From Byssochlamys sp. IMV 00236 (Eukaryota; Ascomycota; Eurotiomycetes; Eurotiales; Thermoascaceae), in assembly GCA_001931875.2 (NCBI GenBank), contig MSJH02000290.1:1-10998 (forward strand): a stretch of DNA of 10,998 nt, read 5' to 3'. The number at the start of each line of letters is the position of its first letter. Positions within the stretch are counted from its first letter, which is position 1. This document shows positions 1 through 6,851 of the stretch, piece by piece. The notes under the pieces were generated by a model. It had not been told where the DNA came from. It saw only the letters and a list, made by a program, of their open reading frames with translations, and did not search any database. A program made the position numbers and the translations under genes.

Positions 1-34
<34 letters not shown>
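1..34. repeat. poly(A) tract at left edge
   Basis: The first 34 bases are uninterrupted A, followed by a short GCC and another A7 run. It lies downstream of the minus-strand homeodomain gene, so it reads as poly(T) on that gene's strand. It may be a natural poly(dA:dT) tract, the tail of a retroposed sequence to the left, or an assembly edge. The window alone cannot distinguish these. Confidence 0.9.
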
Positions 35-35
<1 letters not shown>

Positions 36-187
36 CCAAAAAAAGGGATTAATCAATTAAAATGAGTCACACTGACACAAAGGCACACAAAAACAGATAA
101 AAAACATTTTAATAACTAATTGCTTGGACCAGTTCCAACCGTATTGTCTAGAACAAATAATAATGATTATGATGATGTTGGTGAGGC

Positions 188-1067
188 TTAGTCTTTTGAT
201 GACTTACTATCACTGTTTTGTCGTTTTGCATGAATTGTATTGCTTGGATTGACATACCAAGTGTCACCTGTTTCATCGGCCTCATGAGATAATAAATCGG
301 AAGGACAGCCGGATAGTTCAGTTGGATTAGGGTAAAAGAGTGAATATAGATTCTGCTTGGAGCAATTACCGCCATTGTTTGATGAATAACTATTATAAGG
401 ATAAGGAACAATATAGGGTAGGGTATTATTATAATATGGATTGGGTAGTTCTTGAAAGGGAATTGATGGACCTATTAGACAAGAGATAAATATTATTTTC
501 ATGCAAAGTAAAATAAAACATACCGCTTAAACTAGACTGATGGAAACTTTCATATTCACCACTTGTATCAGTCTGCTCACGCTCATTCTCCATCTTTGAG
601 TCATCATATCCCATTGAATCTCTTATAGATGGGTCTGACTGGGTTAAGGTAATTTCGAGATGACATGACGAATGTGATATCTGCGGATGAGGATCACCAG
701 ACTTTTTGTCTCTTTTATCCTTTGCTCTTCGGTTTTGGAACCATATCTGGATACGTCTAGGTGACGTGCTAAACTTCTTGGCTATCTTTTCTTTAAAATC
801 TCGTGAAGGATGGCCGTGTTCCTTGTATGCATCTTCCAAAACACGTGATTGTTCAATTGTAAATCGCTTTCTACTACGAATAGGCGGAATGAGGCCATCC
901 TCGGCTTCATCATCGTCGTCATCATCATCATTTTCGCCACTGCTTTCCCCTGCGTAGCTTCCATCTGCAACAGCAGTATCTGATTCAATTCTTCTTCTTT
1001 CGTCTGAACCATCTTCGGGTATTGCCTCTGCCTGGCCATTATTCTTTTTTAGAGTAGCTTTCTTCAT
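188..1067 (-). CDS. homeodomain transcription factor, two exons
   Basis: Sequence-specific DNA-binding protein expected in the nucleus. Exon 1 runs 1067 to 524 and exon 2 runs 471 to 188. The 52-nt intron has a GTATGT donor and a TAATAG acceptor, and splitting a GGT codon across it keeps the frame. The product is 275 residues ending in TAA. A canonical 60-residue homeodomain occupies about residues 62-121. It has Arg at homeodomain position 5, Leu16, Tyr20, and the helix-3 signature IWFQNRRAK at residues 108-116, giving Trp48, Gln50, Asn51 and Arg53. There is no three-residue loop insertion, so it is not of the TALE class. Gln50 suggests a TAAT-type core site (inference). An acidic Asp run at residues 47-53 could be an activation or interaction segment. 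The C-terminal exon is Asn/Pro/Tyr-rich without a known domain. Retaining the intron would give a different tail and a 212-residue product. The start is the first ATG after an AT-rich leader. Confidence 0.93.
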
Positions 1068-1107
1068 TATGTATAATGTATAAGTATATGTGTAAGTACG
1101 TATATAA

Positions 1108-1137
1108 AAAAGAAAGAAAGAAAGAAAGAAAAAGAAA
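1108..1137. repeat. (AAAG)n microsatellite in homeodomain leader
   Basis: Four to five AAAG units followed by related purine-rich sequence, about 40 to 70 nt upstream of the homeodomain ATG. On the gene's strand it is a CTTT pyrimidine tract, of the kind often found near fungal transcription starts. A promoter or 5' UTR role is inferred only from position. Confidence 0.7.
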
Positions 1138-1580
1138 CAGTTTAGACAGGATATACACTACGCATTTCTATTGTCTGCTTGACAGTTTCAGATGAATTGA
1201 TTTATCAACTCATGCAAAATAATATCTTTTGAGCAATTAATGCTACAAAAATCATGTACAAATTTGTATAATTTTTTACTTCTGTATTCTATGAGCCAAT
1301 GCTTCGAGTTTATTTAAAGTCAGCGTAACGATGAAGTACAAAAGGGGACGTGAGGCTAATGCTGCAATGATTTCTTTTGAATGCAGCTGACAACATAAAA
1401 TTAGAATAAATAAATAAATAACAACATTTCTTTTTTTTATCCCTTTCTTCTTCTTGAAAATAAACAATCCAAGATAGCAACTTCATAAACTCATGTTTAG
1501 CTTGATCCTACACATTGAAAAGTTTTGTTGGGCGACATCATAGGTAATAGATAGAGGTAGTGCCTGTAATATTAGTCTAA
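1138..1580. other. intergenic, no confident gene
   Basis: AT-rich sequence between the homeodomain promoter and the plus-strand pseudogene. On the minus strand, 1386 to 1276 gives about 36 open codons ending in TAA. They sit directly behind a good acceptor (TTATGTTGTCAG), with AAUAAA-like tetranucleotide repeats at 1404-1421. This could be a terminal exon remnant, but I recognise no family and can connect no upstream exon with confidence. Otherwise I see nothing. Confidence 0.4.
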
Positions 1581-2625
1581 TGTCTGGTGCATGTAGTGTC
1601 TCCCATTTATATAGTAACAGCTGCTCTCAAAGCAATTGTCAATGAAGACAATGAAGTAGATTGGGATGCGTTCGTGGAGACGGAGAAGGAAACAATATTC
1701 AACAGTTATGATGGTACGCATTTGAACATGTTCAAAGAGAAATAGAAGCGTCGGTATAGACAAGTAGCTTCAAATCTAAACTTTCTTTTAAAAAATAATT
1801 CCGGTGATACTAATAACTGGCAAACTTTGATTGCCAACGAACTAAAAGCCAAAAGAAAGACACCTTCTCCATCATCAACTACTACTACTACTACAACAGG
1901 ATCAGCAAAAAAAAAGCACAAAATCCGGTCATAACAACCTTATCAGCGCTGACGATAAAGAGAGTGCAATTAGCTATTTAAAGAATTTACCTGTTGAGGA
2001 GAAGTGGAGATTGAAAAGTGGGAGAATTGTAGAAGACGTTATTATGAAAGCAATCAATGACAGTCACTATGAACATACCTGTTTGTCTTTTATTCTTGAC
2101 TTGGCGGATCCTCTCTGGGCCAATTATTTTTCTGCGGAAGAGATTAATGAAGTAAGAACTTTCAACTCTGTCCAACTTCCTGTTTTAGAAGATGAAACAC
2201 AAAAATATATCGATCTTTATATAACGCCACTTTAAAAACAGCTGGAGATTACTATGAGTTTGGCTCTAATAAAAAGTTGAAGTTTAATGATGATTGCGAC
2301 AAGCGTTGGATTAAAGAATCGAGTATCAATGTAGTCGGATTATTTGAAGAAGACGAAGGATTAAACACCGGCGATTTTTCTGAAGGCAATTTACTTCACA
2401 ACCTCTGGCAATTTGTTTACAAAGCTTTTAGAACGAGCAAAGTTAAAGCAAAGTTAGGAGAGCGTACAAGTATCTCTCCTGCTTTGGGCAGAAATGAAGG
2501 TCGATCACTTGAATTAGAAGAAAGAAGAGAAAGAAAATCAGTTGGAGCAAAGGTAGACATCCTTTTTTAAAAAAATCACATATGAAGTTGGCTGTGCCGA
2601 GGTCGGTGAAGAATTATTTGAATAG
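1581..2625 (+). pseudogene. decayed Mucorales-type gene of unknown function
   Basis: A protein-like signal runs across all three plus frames in one consistent order. First comes frame 3, with a VDWDAFVETEKET-like segment and an in-frame TAG at 1743-1745. After a shift in the A9 run at 1907-1915, frame 1 holds EEKWRLKSGRIVEDV, YEHTCLSFILD and WANYFSAEEINEVR. A one-base shift near 2232-2238 returns to frame 3, with DDCDKRWIKESS and GAKVDILF. A final shift at the T6A7 run 2563-2575 leads to YEVGCAEVGEELFE and TAG at 2623-2625. A Ser/Thr-rich linker (codons near 1864-1900) is built on ACT repeats. From memory, this wording resembles a multicopy family of uncharacterised Mucorales proteins. No start codon is assignable: the first frame opens after a TAA at 1578. 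At least three frameshifts and one nonsense codon make it a pseudogene unless the homopolymer shifts are sequencing errors, which would still leave the TAG. Confidence 0.72.
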
Positions 2626-2740
2626 TTGATGGGAAATGGACAATGAGTATCTTTTTATTATGATAAATAAATAAGAAGTGAAGAAATAAATAAATTATTA
2701 ATACGCGACAACAATATACACCACATTGTAGCACAGATTA

Positions 2741-3710
2741 TTAGTGTGATGCCACTCTGTCTACAGGCTCTTTTATATACAACATAATTTGGATAGGTAC
2801 TGTGACGTTTTCCATTATTGAACTTAGCCCATCCTCCAATGGTCTTGCATTTTTGTATTTAGACTCTATTTGACACGCATATAATGACATTATTCTTTTT
2901 AAATCATCAACTTTCTGTAATAAACCACCAATCTCTGTAATATTTTTTGACATGATTTTTAAAATGTCTGCCATTACTGTGATTCCATTCTGTTCTAATA
3001 TCAAGTAAAAAAACTATAGTGTATCCAATACATTGGACGACAATTGCTTTTCTATTGGATTTTCTGAGCATAAGAGTACGACCAAAGGTGCCCAGACGAA
3101 CTAAATCCACAAAAGCCAACTCAGGATTCGACATGGAATCATCAGGTTTGACTTCAACGTATCCCAATGTTATATCGGATGTTTTCTGCGGTGTTGCCAC
3201 TATGATTGCATCTGGTTGTAATATTGAAGTATTTTCATCTTGTCCATTAAGTCAAACAAGGAGCCTGTTTTTATCAGGACAATGGAAAATAAGAGAGAGA
3301 ATAGGATCAAGGAAGTTCATAATGAGCTCCATTTCTCCAACATGAGAGAGACGCTCTTGGTTAGGCAGCTTCTGGATCAAATTAGAAAATATCTCGATAA
3401 TAACACAATCTTCTTCGTTAGCTTTTGCGTATAATTGATCTAGCTGGATTTTCATAGTTCTCCTATCAATAGTCTCATTTAAGCCACGAAGTAGTGTAGC
3501 CAGCTTTAGATATATATTGATATCAACCTCGATTTCTGTATTCAATGCATCTAATCTGGTGTTTTTTTAAGAGAGAATCCACGTCAACCTGCTCAATAAG
3601 CTTCTTACATTGTTGACCTTTTCTTAATAAAATGATTTTCCTGCTCGCTAAAACTTCATGAACTTGTGTCTGCAAATCAAAACCGTGTTTTTTTTCCTTC
3701 TGAGATGCAT
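2741..3710 (-). pseudogene. decayed gene with PD-(D/E)XK-like segment
   Basis: Read 3710 to 2741, a continuous protein-like signal crosses frames at homopolymers: T8 at 3688-3695, T7 at 3562-3568 and A7 at 3007-3013. There is also one in-frame TGA at 3254-3252. The order is GFDLQTQVHEVLASRK, then a helical segment, then FLDPILSLIFHCPD, the TGA, PDAII, GYVEVKPDD, LVRLGTFGR, a hydrophobic strand, and NGITVMADILKIMSK before the stop at 2741. The Asp of PDAII (3212-3210) and the Glu and Lys of EVK (3155-3147) are spaced D-x18-E-x-K, compatible with a PD-(D/E)XK nuclease-fold core. That fold is a family-level inference, not proven. The DDTDRWINK string at about 3949-3923 echoes DDCDKRWIKE of the plus-strand pseudogene, suggesting a shared ancestry and an upstream exon ending at a GTATGT donor. 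The 118-residue gene at 3977-4390 may be its former N-terminus. Confidence 0.7.
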
Positions 3711-3736
3711 TTACTGATATAAGAATTTAATTTCAA

Positions 3737-3905
3737 CTGAAGATAAAGCAACGGCAGAAGACGCAGGGACAGCTGGAGCTGAATATGACGACGAGGCAGC
3801 AGAAGAAGAAGTAGCAGCAGGAGTTGGTGACAATGAAGCAGTAGAAGAAATAGCAGCAACAGGAGTTGACGGCGCTGAAGTAGACAAAGAAGCACTAGAT
3901 GGAAT
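3737..3905. repeat. GCA/GAA low-complexity tract, open on both strands
   Basis: Imperfect trinucleotide-type sequence rich in GCA, GAA and GTA units. Read on the minus strand it gives a Ser/Ala/Pro-rich stretch of about 55 residues; another minus frame gives a Leu run. On the plus strand it gives a Glu/Ala/Asp-rich stretch without a Met. It lies just after a GTATGT donor (about 3915) on the minus strand, so it may be intronic or a repeat-expanded linker of the decayed gene. I assign no product. Confidence 0.6.
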
Positions 3906-3976
3906 ACATACCAGAAGTTTTGTTTTTGTTAATCCATCTATCGGTATCATCTTAAAAGAAAATTGCTTTTTTAATA

Positions 3977-4390
3977 CTATACTGTTGAGGGTCGCTTTAA
4001 CCTTAAGATCAATCTTTGTGATGCTACATTGGTGGCTTTATCAAGTACCCTTCTTCCGTTTGCCATAGCAGAGTTTTGAGACTTCGACTCTTCAAATATA
4101 GACTTCAAGTCTAGTTTTGCTTTGTTCTTATATGTCTTATTTACTTGAGCCTTATAGATTTGCTTGAACTTCGCGACAAAAGCTTTCAGAGCATCTTCAT
4201 ACTTATCATAGACTTCAAACCAAACGATTACTAGCTCCTTATTGTTCTCATCATTATTGAGAAAACCTTGTATGGTTGACTTAGTTTTTCTTCTTTTGGT
4301 GTAGATTTCAATTGCTGTAAAGAACACTAGTGATTAGACGTGTTGCTTCCACCAACAAGCTATATGTTTACCTTTACTTAAATCAGGCAT
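3977..4390 (-). CDS. small uncharacterised protein, or N-terminal remnant
   Basis: Exon 1 is only 19 nt (4390-4372), coding MPDLSK plus one base. A 57-nt intron (4371-4315) has a GTAAAC donor and a TTTACAG acceptor with a CTAAT branch-like motif. Exon 2 runs 4314 to 3977. The joined frame gives 118 residues, Lys-rich and strongly helical. Segments such as VWFEVYDKYEDALKAF and KQIYKAQVNKTYKNK look like a coiled coil or helical bundle. I recognise no domain. The frame is intact, but the gene sits immediately upstream of the decayed minus-strand gene and has the same orientation. It may therefore be the surviving first exons of that gene: a 32-nt sequence after residue 117 begins GT and ends AAG, but is shorter than the other introns here. 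Three CACGAAAA boxes lie 38 to 114 bp in front of the ATG. Confidence 0.5.
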
Positions 4391-4424
4391 AGTTGTGAGA
4401 GACAAGAGAATAGGGAAACATTAC

Positions 4425-4507
4425 ATGCACGAAAAAATTCATGAAAAAATGAGTTAACTAATTTTTTCGTGCATATAAGAAAGTGTATACTACGCGCACG
4501 AAAAAAT
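4425..4507. promoter_or_regulatory. cluster of three SCB-like CACGAAAA boxes with a palindrome
   Basis: ATGCACGAAAAAATT at 4425-4439 is perfectly inverted at 4460-4474 with a 20-nt spacer. A third copy, GCACGAAAAAAT, lies at 4496-4507 directly behind ACGCG. CACGAAAA equals the Swi4/Swi6 cell-cycle box (SCB) of budding yeast, and ACGCG is the core of the MCB box. The cluster is upstream of the minus-strand ATG at 4390, where a promoter would be expected. Cell-cycle control is inferred from the motif only; AT-rich chance and a hairpin role are alternatives. Confidence 0.5.
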
Positions 4508-4932
4508 CCACTACAGACACAACCTGTAATATCGTCAATAAACCTTTTCAATGTGCGGCGTCAAGCTAACCCTGTTCAGATAACAGACATCTTTCCATGT
4601 TCCTTGGTATAGAATATGGAATTCAGCACTACAAAAGGAATTGGTGACTATGACAAGAATGACTGGTTGTTGTATACAGCTTTGTTATTGTAAAAAGGCT
4701 ATTAAGTCGACATCTTGCGAGTTAGATTCTTTATTAAGAAGAGTTGAATATTATTAAACTAAGTTTGTATGCGTTTTATAAGGAATATTAATGTTGTCAG
4801 TATAATAAATGTGGTCAATGTGGACTATTTATGCTTATGTCATTATTGTTATACTAGCAGCTACTATAGTTATTATTATAAGTTATTCTTATCAGATGCG
4901 ATAGAGAAAAGTAGAATGTATGCTCTACTTTA
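4508..4932. other. intergenic, no gene recognised
   Basis: AT-rich. Short open stretches, such as 25 codons from the ATG at 4617, lack family resemblance or usable splice partners. A 72-codon plus frame from 4769 is Tyr/Ile-rich with AT-driven composition and runs opposite the end of the minus-strand pseudogene, so I do not call it. Confidence 0.5.
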
Positions 4933-5690
4933 TTATACTCGAGTTATGATAATCTCATCAAACACGTCAGTATTCAATTCAGTATAGTTTTCATTCTTTA
5001 ACAAGGACGCCATGGAACTGTTACTTATTAAGAACGTAAGCAAAGTGTAGTCAGCCTCGTGATCTTTTGGTGGGTTACTGAAATCAGGTGGAATAGAGAA
5101 AATAACCTCTGGCTGCTGTTCATGTAGTTTTTGGACATCAGCTGCGTTACCAAGTAAATAGTATGATCGTGGTTCTGATAATAATACAATCGGCGTCAAG
5201 TTTGTTATATCAGTAAGAATCAAGGTTTTTTGTTGGTCTTCCATATCATATTACAATCCACCAGCAGCAGCAAGTGTCGCGATAGGTTTGGTAAGTGTCT
5301 CCATATCATTTGATGTGCGTTAGGCAGTTTTGATATCGCTTTTACTGTAAGTTCTGGGCACTTTGGCTTTGAGTAGCGAAATGTCATAGTTCGCAACCCT
5401 TTTTTCTTTCCTAGTATTCGTCTAACGTAAATAGTGTCCCTAGTTAGGATGGTCAAAGAGATCGGACAAGAACGGCTCAATGAATCTTTAGCAGGGTTCA
5501 GCCTTGTTGATATCTTCTCGTATAGCAGCCCTGAGTAGTTTCTGAATTAAACCACAAATAGCCTTAACAAACCTTTGTTCTGCAGTTTGGGAAAGTATTA
5601 CCTTTTTCGGATTTTGCAGTGCCCCTAGTATTACCCTTCCCTTATTATTTTATATATGCGAGACGTATCACAACGCTGTACATCTGCTGT
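4933..5690 (-). pseudogene. decayed gene with five in-frame UAA/UAG stops
   Basis: From about 5660 down to the terminal stop at 4935-4933, a single minus frame reads as coherent protein, interrupted only by stops. These are TAA 5490-5488, TAG 5442-5440, TAG 5424-5422, TAA 5322-5320 and TAA 5253-5251. No indel is needed in this part. Recognisable strings in order are GRVILGALQNPKKVIL, RFVKAICGLIQKLLRA, FIEPFLSDLFDHPN, NYDISLLKAKVPRTYSKS, a METLTKPIATLAAAGG helix, TLILTDITNLTPIVLL and PPDFSNPPKDHEADYTLL. Upstream of 5660 there is weaker signal (DPTQQMYSVVIRLAYIK, around 5700-5650) in another frame. The FIEPFLSDLF segment aligns without gaps to FLDPILSLIF of the 2741-3710 pseudogene. The last 103 codons (5244-4933) stay open from an internal ATG, but this is the tail of the longer frame rather than a separate gene. 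Function is unknown; from memory this is another uncharacterised Mucorales-type family. Confidence 0.7.
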
Positions 5691-5757
5691 GTGGGATCCT
5701 TATATTTTTGGTTGGCTAATGAAATTCATTGATGTTTAATCTCCTTATTTCACTGCC

Positions 5758-5833
5758 TTGTAGTACGGTATCAAGGGTCTGCGTACGTTTCTTCCATTAT
5801 AAGATGATGGTAGGGCTTGACTCCGTACTACAA
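5758..5833. mobile_element. 76-bp MITE-like hairpin with Tc1/mariner-style ends
   Basis: TTGTAGTACGG at 5758-5768 is perfectly inverted as CCGTACTACAA at 5823-5833. After two mismatches the match continues with TCAAG against CTTGA, so about 16 of the first 18 positions pair. The arms enclose roughly 40 nt. TA lies inside each end (TTG-TA-GTACGG and CCGTAC-TA-CAA), compatible with a TA target-site duplication around GTACGG ends. The size and structure suggest a miniature or internally deleted Tc1/mariner-type element. There is no coding capacity. Confidence 0.5.
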
Positions 5834-5960
5834 TAGCAGCGCCCAAGCTTATTCTTTTAATTCAAACATCGCTAGAGTGCTTCATTTAACATCGTTACTT
5901 TCGGCCAATTGCTTAATTTAGGGAAAAATATATTCAGATTCCGAGTAAACAAGTTGTGCC

Positions 5961-5968
5961 ATAAAAGG
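5961..5968 (+). promoter_or_regulatory. TATA-like box of the cyclophilin gene
   Basis: ATAAAAGG lies 48 to 55 bp before the cyclophilin ATG. It is followed by a pyrimidine-rich stretch ending CATCTTTTCCTACTG, a plausible transcription start area. The assignment rests on motif and spacing only. Confidence 0.5.
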
Positions 5969-6015
5969 GCTCATCTTTGGCTGTCTACCCATCTTTTCCT
6001 ACTGTAAAGCAAAAA

Positions 6016-6721
6016 ATGGGAGCTAACGTAAGTAGATGATAAATCTATAAGGACTATGCTCTAAATTATGATTTAGGCTTTCTTTGACATTACTGTTGAC
6101 GGTAGGCCAGATGGAGTAAGTATAAAGGCAAAAGTAACTTCAGGAGCTTATCGCTAAATAATGTCCATAGCGTATGGTCTTCAAGCTCTATGATGACGTT
6201 GTCCCCAAAACAGCTAGAAATTTCCGTGAGCTCTGTACTGGTGAACATGGCTTTGGATACAAAGGAAGTTCATTCCATCGTATCATTCCTTATTTTATGC
6301 TTCAAGGTGGTGACATCACCAAAGGAAACGGCACTGGTGGAAAATCGATCTATGGTAGAGCTTCAGAACTTACTGTCAAAGACCGGATTCTAACCTTTTA
6401 TTTTAACGTGTATAGGTGACAAATTTGCAGATGAAAACTTCAAATTGAAGCATGACCGACCTTTTCTGTTGTCTATGGCTAATGCTGGCAAGAACACAAA
6501 CGGTTCTCAGTTCTTCATTACGACTGTTGTTACTAGCTGGTTGGACGGAAAACATGTCGTGTTTGGTGAAGTTGTTGAAGGGTAAGTCTGAGATGATACA
6601 TAAAGTAACAGTAATACCAATTCTTTACAGATGGGATGTTGTAAAGAAGATTGAAAACCTTGGCTCACAAAGTGGTAAACCTGCAAGAAAAGTCATCATC
6701 GCGGACTGTGGTCTATTGTAA
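6016..6721 (+). CDS. cyclophilin-type peptidyl-prolyl isomerase, five exons
   Basis: Catalyses cis-trans isomerisation of peptidyl-prolyl bonds and is the family bound by cyclosporin A. Exons: 6016-6027, 6077-6115, 6171-6354, 6416-6581, 6631-6721. Four introns of 49 to 61 nt have GTAAGT or GTAGAG donors and TAG/CAG acceptors, with CTAAA/CTAAC branch sites. The joined frame gives 163 residues, the usual length of single-domain cytosolic cyclophilin A. Visible signatures are [54 protein letters not shown] and [16 protein letters not shown]. The active-site set is present: Arg54, Phe59, Met60, Gln62, Ala100, Gln110, Phe112, Trp120, Leu121, His125. There is no signal peptide or C-terminal extension, so it should be cytosolic and possibly nuclear. 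Oddities are Tyr58, where the family usually has Asp or a small polar residue, and Trp135, where Met is usual. The start is the only ATG that fits the first exon. Confidence 0.96.
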
Positions 6722-6742
6722 ATACGCTATGCTGCAATGACG

Positions 6743-6748
6743 AATAAA
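6743..6748 (+). terminator. poly(A) signal of the cyclophilin gene
   Basis: AATAAA 22 nt after the cyclophilin stop, followed by T-rich sequence. It is a canonical hexamer at a plausible distance in a compact fungal genome. Confidence 0.6.
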
Positions 6749-6851
6749 GAGCTATTTCTACTATATCACTTTTGAAAAACTCAAGTTGAAACTAATGGTA
6801 TACTTCTTCCTTACATGGTTGTATATTCATATCTGTCATGAATTCATCAAA

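Noticed and set aside
706..957. Ser-rich plus-strand open frame opposite the homeodomain
   Set aside because: It is antisense to the homeodomain and its acidic run; composition explains it.
1276..1570. Mediator subunit-like remnant (a KHEFMKLLSWIVYF-like reading)
   Set aside because: The resemblance covers only a few residues in a frame without support before or after, too weak to name.
3677..3895. Leu-rich minus-strand open frame
   Set aside because: It is one of several frames opened by the GCA/GAA low-complexity tract. The Leu runs are a by-product of the repeat.
4933..5580. Alternative genetic code with UAA and UAG read as Gln
   Set aside because: The homeodomain, cyclophilin and methyltransferase genes all end properly at TAA, where family length predicts the end, so UAA is a normal stop here.
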